From assembly GCA_050872785.1 (NCBI GenBank), contig JBNMHO010000003.1, forward strand, positions 1 through 64,000: 64,000 bases of DNA. Reading direction: 5' to 3'. The notes under the pieces are model-generated. The model saw nothing but the letters and a program-made list of their open reading frames with translations, did no database searches and was not told the origin of the DNA. Shown piece after piece: positions 9,001 through 16,923 of this stretch. Both the position numbers and the translations under genes were made by a program. Source of the stretch: UBA7862 sp050872785 (GTDB taxonomy: Bacteria > Bacillota > Clostridia > Christensenellales > UBA1242). Position 1 is the stretch's first letter, and every line of letters begins with the position of its first letter.

Positions 9001-10207
9001 CCTTTATCAAATTGTGGCTACTGACAATCAATCTTCAGAAGGCGAAATTACTTTAAACTTTGAAGTTAAAGACCAAAACGGAAAATATGTTAACTCATGG
9101 TGCAACGACTTCAACAGAACATTCACTCCAGAAGCAGTTGGCACATATACAGTTTCTGTTTCTGCAACAGATAAAGATGGCAACACTTCTACAAAGAGTT
9201 CATTTACTGTTAAAGTTCAAGACACATTGAAACCAGTTATCAATCTTATTGGTGACACAACAGACGAAATCTCATATTCTGAAGAAGATATTGCAACTGC
9301 TTTCCCACAAGTTTCAATTCCAACATTTACAGTTGCTGACCAAAAACCAGAAAATTCAACAGTCACAAAAGGCGGAATTTTCGGTGCAACAGGGTCAATC
9401 AAACTCTCAGCTCCAACAAAGGGAAGCGACAACAAGAGTGAATATGAATATGACATGCAGGGCAATTTGAAAGACGGAAAAGACAGATTTAACTTCACAC
9501 GTGTCGGCGATGTGTTCAAATTTACACCTGATGCAAGAGGAACTTATACAATCACTTACACAGCAACTGACCTCAATGGCAACAAGGCTGAAAATGAAAG
9601 AACAATTACAATTCGTGTTGGTGACACAGAAGCTCCACAAATTATATTGACTTCAACTCTTAAAGACTTGCTTGATTCTGGCTTCGTGCTTGGCGAAAAT
9701 ACAACTTTGAAAATCAACACAAATGCAAGAATTTACTCAGAAAGCAACTATGATTCCGAACACGTTTATTTGAAAGATAACGTTGCTGGAATTGAAGGCT
9801 TTAACTGCAAAGAATACAAAAACCCAGATGACGAAAGCGAAGTGCTTTATCACTATTACACAGTTGGCGTAACAATCACTGATGGCAATAGTTCAAGAGT
9901 TTCTTCAACATCTGACGACAATGGATATTTGACATTCAACTTCAAGTCTGCTGGAACTTACACAATCACATTTACAGCAACAGACAAAGCAGGCAACAAG
10001 GAAACATGGTCAAGACAATTTAAAGTTGTTGCTCCAGATTCAACAACATCTGAAAAGACAACAATAATTGGAACAATTCTTATTGTTATCTCTGCAATCG
10101 TTCTTGCTGGCGTTGTGCTTTACTTCATCAAAGGCACAAAGATTGCCAAAAACAGAAAGAAAGGCAAGAAAGTTGACAACAAGAAAACTGACAAAATTGA
10201 AGCTTAA
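6002..10207 (+). CDS. Giant membrane-anchored surface protein with Ig/cadherin-like repeats
   Basis: A 1401-residue protein. It starts with a basic signal peptide (MKRLKKLFAAG, then a hydrophobic stretch) and a long extracellular region rich in Thr, Ser and Asn. Several bacterial Ig-like (HYR/cadherin-type) modules recur towards the C-terminus, marked by openings such as DKQAPVISG, DTLKPVINLIG and DTEAPQIIL and by the ending GTYT(I/V)xxxATDxxGN. Near the C-terminus a single membrane helix (IIGTILIVISAIVLAGVVLYFI) is followed by a Lys-rich cytosolic tail of about 30 residues. There is no LPxTG sorting motif, so anchoring is by the helix. Start chosen for AGGAGAG upstream. Probable role: adhesion or envelope structure (inference). 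Confidence 0.85.
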   Translation: MKRLKKLFAAGLMTVVTGFACVGSAVANFAKAFFSFGSVNAAVGENKNTNTDSSVVRGKIVTVSNFPSTENLERGTKIDLPYLGAEGSVADVAVAKDLSTTGFETGDQLYAEITNPYGVKLTKYDETVSTQGEYGKTAVTTAGEGQVSYNETSKKLELTPAIAGTYKVQYYVKNADGTWTSSPVYELSIQKTTYGMEMVENSATVMPSTVKVVETSAKVTVGLPLVYDKEGNLVTEDIVLGDKFAENGEDYYYVAKYESRATEASPLKLGDVTGVSLSDTVQNTYAEYKTYYVRKVKASEVNANYRLYVEAGNQTNATVTGTKTALNFVDASKVTTEGVAYDLNAYEFNASKGINSIQYKLCMNNDAADPAKPETYLTRTIEGKSTYDNSEVELGATPAKKFLSTDLEYGEKTYLPKVSAVDLKNNKSSVNAFYYYTVKVKTKDGYSVDKVTMGKDEKGFYFIPLAATGSTYEIYYNVRDFYGNTVEDDDNADYPNHYQVSITDRKSPTVSFARSFNGLASDMGTEDLTDYSYSIPTKVKIGDTIAVPAIYASDNSGISSITRSIQSKDKTFKSTKEGETTSTNVSGTIYLTRQDGSTATSSGFTLGQTGSTINDIVTFSDVSYENSFKVVNNEFTKQDGTAFENDEYMRAKNSQVAFVKIDEKVFGKGTYTLTLNATDKALNSNSSSRTYTFEVVEDDVDFGTPTVTYGKSTVNNVTKDQEFKIAVPKISDNQTTNPLVRYYAVVTNGANVTYHKLSLDDSKSNIIVKMNETVGEINKTLYELAAETTSRNFEIRAYVMNYGSKFYETNRVTLAGATKAQAEELILNWFKENYDAKADEEKDKSVAMASYKISLKNLDDKEAPVFVNETGTIFDQDTVEVEQFKEIEVNGVKFTDNTSSAYVYAEVRDSKGNIYDYSERGSLVIKEVGGKYEYTFPGIKFTPTNADKENYYTVTYMLQDRGGNTVSYSVVLVQAKDKQAPVISGVDNSDATIELGETLNLYQIVATDNQSSEGEITLNFEVKDQNGKYVNSWCNDFNRTFTPEAVGTYTVSVSATDKDGNTSTKSSFTVKVQDTLKPVINLIGDTTDEISYSEEDIATAFPQVSIPTFTVADQKPENSTVTKGGIFGATGSIKLSAPTKGSDNKSEYEYDMQGNLKDGKDRFNFTRVGDVFKFTPDARGTYTITYTATDLNGNKAENERTITIRVGDTEAPQIILTSTLKDLLDSGFVLGENTTLKINTNARIYSESNYDSEHVYLKDNVAGIEGFNCKEYKNPDDESEVLYHYYTVGVTITDGNSSRVSSTSDDNGYLTFNFKSAGTYTITFTATDKAGNKETWSRQFKVVAPDSTTSEKTTIIGTILIVISAIVLAGVVLYFIKGTKIAKNRKKGKKVDNKKTDKIEA

Positions 10208-10220
10208 TTAAGTCTAAAAT

Positions 10221-10256
10221 AAAAAATCTCTCGGGCAAAACTGGGAGATTTTTTTA
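10221..10256 (+). terminator. Terminator after giant surface protein gene
   Basis: AAAAAATCTC pairs with GAGATTTTTT around a 14-nt loop and continues into a T-run. Confidence 0.8.
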
Positions 10257-10312
10257 TTTATTGACTTCCATAAAGAAATTGTTTCATAGACAAAAAACAT
10301 ATGTTCAAAAGG

Positions 10313-10340
10313 TTGTTTTTTTTGAGAATAGTGATATAAT
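10313..10340 (+). promoter_or_regulatory. uvrBA promoter
   Basis: TTGTTT (10313-10318), a 16-bp spacer and TATAAT (10335-10340) in an extended TGATATAAT context. The start of transcription should be near 10347, leaving a short leader with AAGGAGAG before the uvrB ATG. No SOS-box palindrome was evident at this position by eye. Confidence 0.6.
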
Positions 10341-10359
10341 ACATCATAAGGAGAGTTTT

Positions 10360-12318
10360 ATGGCATACGACCTTCATTCAAACTTCAAATTGTGTGGCGA
10401 CCAACCACAAGCAGTGGAAAGTATTGTCCGTGGAATAAACGAGGGGCTGAAAGAGCAAGTTCTTCAGGGTGTAACGGGCAGTGGCAAAACATTCACAATG
10501 GCAAATATCATAAAGCAAGTTAACAAACCAACCCTTGTTTTGGCACATAATAAAACTCTCGCAGGGCAACTTTGCAACGAGTTTAGAGAGTTTTTCCCAA
10601 ACAATCGTGTGGAATATTTTGTGTCCTATTATGATTATTATCAACCCGAGGCCTACATAGTAAAAAGTGACACATACATTGAGAAAGATGCTTCTGTAAA
10701 TGACGAAATAGACAAACTTCGCCACTCTGCCACTTGTTCACTTTTGGAATCAAACAATGTTATTGTTGTGGCATCTGTTTCATGCATTTATGCACTCGGA
10801 GCGCCACAAGAATATTATGACATGAGCATATCTATCCGACTTGGCGAAGATTATAACAGGCAAGACCTTATCAAAAAACTTATTGAAATTCGCTACGAAC
10901 GCAACGATGTGGACTTCAAAAGGTCAACGTTCAGAATAAAGGGCGACATTTTGGACATAATTCCGTCAAATTACAACAAAAAGGCAATCAGAATTGAGTT
11001 TTTTGACACAACTGTGGATAGAATTAGCGAGTTCGATGTTGTATCGGGAAAAACAATTTGCGACCTAAAACACGTGGCTATCTTTCCAGCAACTCACTAT
11101 GCCGTCAAAAGCGAAGAATTGCAAAAAGCCATAAAAAACATTGAAAAAGACAGAGATGAAGAAGTGGAAAAGTTTTTGGAGCAGGGCAAATTGCTTGAAG
11201 CACAAAGACTGAAGGAACGAGTGAGTTATGATGTTGAAATGATGCGTGAAATTGGCTATTGCAGCGGGATTGAAAACTATTCCAGATATTTTGACGGACG
11301 AAAACCCGGACAAGCCCCCTTCACACTTTTGGACTATTTCCCAAAAGACTTTCTACTTTTTGTTGACGAGAGCCACATAACATTGCCGCAAGTTAGGGGA
11401 ATGTTTAATGGCGACCACCAACGCAAAGAATCGCTTGTGAACTATGGCTTTAGACTGCAATCGGCTTTTGACAACAGACCACTTAATTTTGATGAATTTA
11501 ATGAACGACTAAATCAAGTTGTCTATGTTTCCGCAACACCTGCAAAGTATGAAATGGAGCGAGCGGAAAATGTTGCGATTCAGCTTATAAGACCAACTGG
11601 ACTTCTTGACCCAGTGGTTGAAGTTCGCCCAACAAAATATCAAGTTGACGACTTGATTGAAGAAATTAACATTGCGACAAATGCTGGTGGCAGAGTTCTT
11701 GTAACAACATTAACAAAGAAAATGGCGGAAAGTTTGACCGAGTATTTGACAAGTTTCAAGATAAAAACACGCTATATGCACTCGGATATTGATGCACTTG
11801 AACGGCTTGACATAATAAATGGGCTAAGGCGGGGTGTTTTTGACGTGCTTGTGGGCATAAATCTTTTGCGTGAAGGGTTAGACATTCCAGAAGTTATGCG
11901 AGTTGCAATTCTTGACGCAGACAAGGAAGGCTTTTTGCGAAGTGACACCGCTCTTATCCAAACGATAGGGCGTGCAGCGAGAAACAGCGAATCAAAAGTT
12001 ATTATGTATGCCGACACAATGACCGATTCTATGAAACGTGCCATTGATATTACAAACGAAAGACGAAGAATACAGCAAAAATATAACGAAGAACACAATA
12101 TTACGCCAAAAACTATCATAAAAGACATTTCATCAACGCTTGAAATTACTTCAAAAACTAAAAAGACAGACGACAGCAAACTTTCAAGAAAAGACATATC
12201 TAAGGAAATTGAACATTTGAAAAGTCTTATGGAAAACTGCGTCAAGAGTCTTGATTTTGAAAGTGCTATTAAATTAAGAGATAGAATTGGCGAACTAAAA
12301 ATGATGTTAAACAACTGA
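10360..12318 (+). CDS. uvrB: Excinuclease ABC subunit B
   Basis: UvrB is the DNA-damage verification helicase of nucleotide excision repair. The 652-residue protein has Walker A GVTGSGKT (37-44), the damage-probing beta-hairpin region (FVSYYDYYQPEAYI), helicase motif II in VDESH, motif VI QTIGRAARN, and the C-terminal UVR motif (SRKDISKEIEHL...LRDRIGELK) that contacts UvrC. I prefer ATG 10360, which has AAGGAGAG just upstream; the open frame continues 33 codons further but crosses the promoter. uvrA follows 13 nt later, so the two are co-transcribed. uvrC is not in the window. Confidence 0.97.
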   Translation: MAYDLHSNFKLCGDQPQAVESIVRGINEGLKEQVLQGVTGSGKTFTMANIIKQVNKPTLVLAHNKTLAGQLCNEFREFFPNNRVEYFVSYYDYYQPEAYIVKSDTYIEKDASVNDEIDKLRHSATCSLLESNNVIVVASVSCIYALGAPQEYYDMSISIRLGEDYNRQDLIKKLIEIRYERNDVDFKRSTFRIKGDILDIIPSNYNKKAIRIEFFDTTVDRISEFDVVSGKTICDLKHVAIFPATHYAVKSEELQKAIKNIEKDRDEEVEKFLEQGKLLEAQRLKERVSYDVEMMREIGYCSGIENYSRYFDGRKPGQAPFTLLDYFPKDFLLFVDESHITLPQVRGMFNGDHQRKESLVNYGFRLQSAFDNRPLNFDEFNERLNQVVYVSATPAKYEMERAENVAIQLIRPTGLLDPVVEVRPTKYQVDDLIEEINIATNAGGRVLVTTLTKKMAESLTEYLTSFKIKTRYMHSDIDALERLDIINGLRRGVFDVLVGINLLREGLDIPEVMRVAILDADKEGFLRSDTALIQTIGRAARNSESKVIMYADTMTDSMKRAIDITNERRRIQQKYNEEHNITPKTIIKDISSTLEITSKTKKTDDSKLSRKDISKEIEHLKSLMENCVKSLDFESAIKLRDRIGELKMMLNN

Positions 12319-12331
12319 TTAGAGGAGAAAA

Positions 12332-15145
12332 ATGGAAGATAAGATACAAATTTATGGGGCAAAGGAGAACAATCTTAAAAATATAAGCTTAACTCTCCCA
12401 AGAAACAAGTTAATTGTTTTCAGCGGAGTTAGCGGAAGTGGAAAATCTACCCTTGCTTTTGGCACAATTTTTGCTGAAGGCCAAAGAAGATTTATTGAGT
12501 CGCTTTCATCATATGCAAGACAGTTTTTGGGGCAAATGGGCAAGCCAGATGTAGAAAAAATTGAGGGGCTTTCTCCCGCAATTTCAATCGACCAAAAAAC
12601 AACTTCGCACAACCCTCGTTCCACTGTTGGAACTGTGACGGAAATTTACGACTATTTGCGATTGCTTTTTTCAAGACTAGGCACGCCATATTGTCCACAT
12701 TGCAAAAAGCCAATAACCACAACCACTGTCGACAACATTGTTGACAATGTTATGGAACACGAAGAAGGCAGCAAAGTGGTTGTTGTGGCACCCATTGTCA
12801 GAAGCGAAAAGGGAACATTTGCCAAACTTTTTGAGGAACTAAGAAAAGACGGCTTTGCTCGTGTGGAAGTTGACGGCGAAATTCGTGACTTAAGTGAAGA
12901 AATTGAGCTTGAAAAGAATGTAAAACACGAAATTAGTGTTGTTGTGGACAGGCTTAAAGTTAGGGAAGAAAACAGAAGCCGACTTTCGCAAAGTGTGGAA
13001 GTGGCACTCAAAAAGTCTTCTGGACTTGTCGCCATTGAAATCAATGATGAAAAATTGCTCTTCAACAACTCCTACTCTTGTGCTGATTGCGGCTTCTCTT
13101 TTGAAGAGATTTCACCACGACTATTCAGTTTTAACAGTCCATTTGGGGCGTGCGAAAAATGTGGCGGACTGGGCTTTGTTTCTGATATTGACGAAAAATT
13201 GCTTATTAAAGACCCAAACAAAACACTTCGGGAAGGCGGAATGAGAATTGCAAGTTGGGCAATGGAAATTTCTTCAATTAGCGAAATGTATTTGAATGCT
13301 TTGTCGAAGAAATATAATTTTAGTCTTGATGTGCCAATAAAGTCGCTTCCAAAAAGAGTTATGGACATATTGCTTTATGGAAATAACGGCGAAGAACTAG
13401 ATCTGTCATATGTGAATTCAAAATTTTCGGGCAGTTATAAGGGCAGTTGGGAAGGGGTTGTTCCAATGATTAGACGCCGTTTTGCCGAAAGTAAAAGTGA
13501 ATATGCAAAACAAGAATATAGCAAACTCATGCGTGATTCACTTTGCAGCGAGTGTGGCGGCAAAAGGCTGAATGAAAAGGCACTTTCGGTGTATATTGGG
13601 CGAAAAAATATAAGCGATTTGACTGAAATGAGTGCAATGGAACTTAGAGATTTTTGCATGAATCTTAAAATAAAACCACAAGACGAAGCGGTTGCAAAGC
13701 CAATTTTGAAAGAAATTATTGCAAGATTATCATTCCTATGTGATGTTGGACTTGACTATTTGACCCTTGCCAGAATGGCAAAAACCTTAAGCGGTGGCGA
13801 AGCACAGCGAATAAGACTTGCAACTCAAATTGGCAGTGGACTTGTGGGCGTTTTATATATTTTTGACGAACCAAGCATTGGACTTCACCAATATGACAAC
13901 GAAAAATTACTCAATTCTTTGAAAAAACTTCGTGACCTAGGTAACACTCTCATTGTTGTTGAACATGATGAAGATACAATAAGAAGTGCGGACTATGTTG
14001 TTGACCTTGGTCCAAAAGCTGGGGAATTTGGGGGTAAAATTGTGGCTTGTGGCACGCCAAAGGATATTATGAAGTGCAAAGAGTCACTGACTGGAAAGTA
14101 TCTTATGGGCGAACTTAAGATTGAAATCCCAGAGAAAAGACGTAAACCACAAGGATATTTGACCATATCTGGTGTAAGGCAAAACAACCTCAAAAACATA
14201 AAAGTTGACATTCCATTAGGTGTCCTAACAGTTGTCACTGGGCTTAGTGGAAGCGGAAAGTCCAGTCTTGTAAATGAGGTCTTGTTTCCAGCAGTTTCCA
14301 ATCAAGTTATGCATTCCAGTTTGCAAGAAGGGAAATATAGAAGCATAAAAGGTGTTGAGCAGATTGACAAAGTTATCAACATTGACCAATCACCAATCGG
14401 CAGAACGCCACGAAGCAACCCCGCAACATACATTGGACTATTCACTCTTATTCGTGACCTTTTTGCCTCCACTCCAGACGCTCAAGAACGTGGATATACA
14501 AGCGGCAGATTTAGTTTTAATGTGAAAGGCGGTAGGTGTGAAAATTGTGAAGGTGACGGCGAGAAAAAAGTTGAAATGTATTTTTTGCCAGATGTTTATG
14601 TGCCTTGCCCATATTGCCGTGGCAAAAGATATAATAGGGAAACATTGCAAGTGAAATATAAGGGCAAGAGTATAAGTGACGTGCTTGAAATGAGTGTTGA
14701 AGAAGCCTTGAAATTCTTTGAAAATTTGCCTTCAATAAGAAACAAAGTTCAGAGTCTTTATGATGTTGGCTTGGGATACATTAAACTCGGGCAAAGTGCC
14801 ACAACTCTTAGTGGCGGCGAAGCACAAAGGGTTAAACTTGCCAGCGAACTTTGCAAGCGGGATACTGGCAAAACGCTTTATATTCTTGACGAACCTACAA
14901 CGGGTCTTCACAGTTATGACATCAACAACCTTGTGAATATCCTTCAAAAACTTGTTGACAAAAATAATTCGGTTGTTGTTATTGAACACAATCTTGATGT
15001 TATAAAAATTGCCGACTACATCATTGACCTTGGTCCAAATGGGGGAGATAGGGGTGGAGAAGTGGTCGCACACGGAACGCCAGAGCATATTGCAAAAGTT
15101 CCAGAGAGCAAAACGGGACTTTTCCTTAAAAAACTTTTGAAATAA
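12332..15145 (+). CDS. uvrA: Excinuclease ABC subunit A
   Basis: The 937-residue UvrA, the dimeric ABC ATPase that finds DNA lesions and loads UvrB. It has two ABC modules: Walker A GVSGSGKST (31-39) and GLSGSGKSS (about residue 635), each with a signature TLSGGEAQR. There are zinc motifs CADCGF...CEKCGG in the first half and CENCEGDG...CPYCRG in the second. Both modules carry the usual FDEP/LDEP Walker B sequences. Full length for the family. The start ATG follows AGAGGAG. It is the second gene of a uvrB-uvrA operon ending at a hairpin near 15234-15271. Confidence 0.97.
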   Translation: MEDKIQIYGAKENNLKNISLTLPRNKLIVFSGVSGSGKSTLAFGTIFAEGQRRFIESLSSYARQFLGQMGKPDVEKIEGLSPAISIDQKTTSHNPRSTVGTVTEIYDYLRLLFSRLGTPYCPHCKKPITTTTVDNIVDNVMEHEEGSKVVVVAPIVRSEKGTFAKLFEELRKDGFARVEVDGEIRDLSEEIELEKNVKHEISVVVDRLKVREENRSRLSQSVEVALKKSSGLVAIEINDEKLLFNNSYSCADCGFSFEEISPRLFSFNSPFGACEKCGGLGFVSDIDEKLLIKDPNKTLREGGMRIASWAMEISSISEMYLNALSKKYNFSLDVPIKSLPKRVMDILLYGNNGEELDLSYVNSKFSGSYKGSWEGVVPMIRRRFAESKSEYAKQEYSKLMRDSLCSECGGKRLNEKALSVYIGRKNISDLTEMSAMELRDFCMNLKIKPQDEAVAKPILKEIIARLSFLCDVGLDYLTLARMAKTLSGGEAQRIRLATQIGSGLVGVLYIFDEPSIGLHQYDNEKLLNSLKKLRDLGNTLIVVEHDEDTIRSADYVVDLGPKAGEFGGKIVACGTPKDIMKCKESLTGKYLMGELKIEIPEKRRKPQGYLTISGVRQNNLKNIKVDIPLGVLTVVTGLSGSGKSSLVNEVLFPAVSNQVMHSSLQEGKYRSIKGVEQIDKVINIDQSPIGRTPRSNPATYIGLFTLIRDLFASTPDAQERGYTSGRFSFNVKGGRCENCEGDGEKKVEMYFLPDVYVPCPYCRGKRYNRETLQVKYKGKSISDVLEMSVEEALKFFENLPSIRNKVQSLYDVGLGYIKLGQSATTLSGGEAQRVKLASELCKRDTGKTLYILDEPTTGLHSYDINNLVNILQKLVDKNNSVVVIEHNLDVIKIADYIIDLGPNGGDRGGEVVAHGTPEHIAKVPESKTGLFLKKLLK

Positions 15146-15233
15146 CTTTAGCCTATTGTTTTTGTGCATTTAACGTTCAAAGTGATTTTTACTCAATAAT
15201 TTCAGCGTATTTGAATAATAATTTAATGTAAAA

Positions 15234-15271
15234 AAATAAAATCTCAACATTTTTTGCTGGGATTTTATTTA
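15234..15271 (+). terminator. Terminator after uvrBA
   Basis: AAATAAAATCTCA pairs with TGGGATTTTATTT around an A/T-rich loop. The T-tract is imperfect (TTTATTTATAAA), so efficiency is uncertain. Confidence 0.65.
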
Positions 15272-15322
15272 TAAATATAGTTAAAGAATTGCAAAAAAAG
15301 AAAAAATGAGTTACAATAAATT

Positions 15323-15793
15323 GTGGAAAATTTTTATGAGATACTACGAATAAAGCCAAATGCAACGCCAGAGGAAATTAAACGGGCGTTTATTTCGCTT
15401 GCGTCAATGTATCACCCAGACCGCTATGTTGGCGACAAAAAGTTTGCAGAAAGTTACATGGCAAGTATCTCTGAAGCCTATTGCACATTGCGTGACCCCG
15501 TCAAAAGAATGGATTATGACATTATCCACAACATAAACAAAACTCCAAGCAAATTTGAGCGTAAGCACTCAAAACCGCTGAAAGAGAAGCCAAAAACAGA
15601 AAGTTATGCTAAAAAGACTAATGAGAAAATTTACGTCAGACCAATTTCCTCAAAATATTTCAGAAACTCAAAACGCAAGAAATCAAATCTCTTTGCAAAA
15701 ATTTTTAAGTCAAAACTTTTCTATTCGATTATGTTTGTGCTTTTGCTTGAAATTGTTATTTTGTTTTTAATTTTTGGCGGCGTTTTTGACTAA
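15323..15793 (+). CDS. J-domain protein with C-terminal membrane anchor
   Basis: A 156-residue protein with an N-terminal J domain (residues 3-68), including the HPD tripeptide at 31-33 that stimulates Hsp70/DnaK ATPase. A basic linker follows, then a C-terminal hydrophobic helix (MFVLLLEIVILFLIFGGVF). It lacks the Gly/Phe region, zinc fingers and substrate-binding domains of DnaJ, so it is a specialised class III J-protein, probably recruiting DnaK to the membrane. The start is GTG 15323, giving the natural J-domain beginning (ENFYEIL). No ribosome binding site is visible; TACAAT at 15312-15317 lies 5 nt upstream, so the mRNA may be leaderless. Confidence 0.85.
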   Translation: MENFYEILRIKPNATPEEIKRAFISLASMYHPDRYVGDKKFAESYMASISEAYCTLRDPVKRMDYDIIHNINKTPSKFERKHSKPLKEKPKTESYAKKTNEKIYVRPISSKYFRNSKRKKSNLFAKIFKSKLFYSIMFVLLLEIVILFLIFGGVFD

Positions 15794-15797
15794 TTAT

Positions 15798-16190
15798 TTA
15801 GAACAAGTTGTTTATATTAAAGCCCATGAAGTAGTGAAGCGACTCGGCTGAGGCTTTTATGATTGACAAGTTTTCAAGGGCAAGCGACTTGTCGTTGTCA
15901 TCAAGGGCTTCTTCAAGTTTTATAAAACTTTCGTCAATAGTCCTTATTTTGTCATAGTTGGTGAAATAGGTGATATATTTTTTTTGGTTGTCCCAATAGG
16001 CTTTTGTTTCGTCAAACTTGCTTACAACTTGTTTGGCATTTAATTCCTCTTTATTTTGGGTAAAAAGCACTGTTAATTCGTTTGAGTATCCTTGCAAAGT
16101 GGTGTAGGTGGACTTCAAAAGTAGTTCTTCCAATATGCACACGCCAACAAGAATTGCAATAAGAATTAAAACGTAAACATTTCTTTTCAT
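15798..16190 (-). CDS. DUF4363-type single-pass membrane protein
   Basis: A 130-residue protein with an N-terminal membrane helix (VYVLILIAILVGVCILEELLL) and an extracytoplasmic helical domain. The arrangement matches the DUF4363 family: short, one anchor, and placed directly after a DUF421 gene in Clostridia. Start ATG 16190 overlaps the DUF421 stop by 4 nt (ATGA), indicating translational coupling, and GAGGTG lies upstream. Such pairs are common in spore formers. The biochemical role is unknown. Confidence 0.7.
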   Translation of the reverse strand: MKRNVYVLILIAILVGVCILEELLLKSTYTTLQGYSNELTVLFTQNKEELNAKQVVSKFDETKAYWDNQKKYITYFTNYDKIRTIDESFIKLEEALDDNDKSLALENLSIIKASAESLHYFMGFNINNLF

Positions 16191-16894
16191 TCTTTCACCT
16201 CGCACATAAAAGTTTTGCAAGGTTTATTTTTTTCTTGATAATAAACATTTCCGTTGCTGTTTATTGTCAAAACTAAAATATCATTCACACTCTTAGTTTT
16301 TTGAGATTTCATAAGTTTTTGGAGAAAATTCTGTGATAGTTTAAGTTCACTCAAATTTTCTTTCATAACTTTGCCGTCATTCACTAAAACATAGTTCAAT
16401 GCACTTTGTTCTGGGGTGAGTTTTAGTTGCTCACTTGTTGCTGGACTGGCTGTAGATTTCAAAAGCACGCTAATATTTCCGTTTGTTTCTACAATGGCAA
16501 ATGCCACGTCGGCTAGGTCAAAGCACTCACACCCTCTAAGTCCTTCAGTCAAATCGTTTAACGTCATGTTCAGTTGCTTTAGGGCAGGGTAGTTTATGCC
16601 ATCGCCGTCAATAACGATAATCGGCTTGCCGTTTAGAAGTTTTCTGAAAAAAATACTTTTTCTGTTTAGAAGTGTAAACCCGTGGTGCAACACAACAAGT
16701 GTCAAAAGTGGAACTATGCCAAAAACAAGTGGGATGGAAACATCACTCATGGGAATGCATGCCAAGTCGGCAATTATAAGTGTCACTACAAGCTCAAATG
16801 GCTGCATATCGCCAATTTGCCTTTTGCCCATAATTCTGACAGCAAAAAGAACAATCAAATAGATTATTAAAGACCTTAAAATTAACGTTATCAT
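16187..16894 (-). CDS. DUF421 (YetF-type) membrane protein
   Basis: About 235 residues. The N-terminal half has three membrane helices with the family hallmark RIMGKRQIGDMQPFELV. The C-terminal soluble YetF-like domain includes PIIVIDGDGINY and RGCECFDLADVAFAIVETNG followed by SVLLKS. Members are found in spore-forming Firmicutes and some are linked to spore membranes; the molecular function is not established. ATG 16894 is chosen, but an in-frame GTG at 16900 is equally possible because no ribosome binding site is visible. It is translationally coupled to the DUF4363 gene. Confidence 0.85.
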   Translation of the reverse strand: MITLILRSLIIYLIVLFAVRIMGKRQIGDMQPFELVVTLIIADLACIPMSDVSIPLVFGIVPLLTLVVLHHGFTLLNRKSIFFRKLLNGKPIIVIDGDGINYPALKQLNMTLNDLTEGLRGCECFDLADVAFAIVETNGNISVLLKSTASPATSEQLKLTPEQSALNYVLVNDGKVMKENLSELKLSQNFLQKLMKSQKTKSVNDILVLTINSNGNVYYQEKNKPCKTFMCEVKE

Positions 16895-16923
16895 ATGCAC
16901 AAATATTTACAATTTTGCAAGTT

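Noticed and set aside
10335..10360. uvrB as a leaderless gene
   Set aside because: The -10 box is 19 nt from the ATG and an AAGGAGAG ribosome site lies between.
11772..12362. 196-codon open frame antisense to uvrB
   Set aside because: Low-complexity Ser-rich shadow without start signals.
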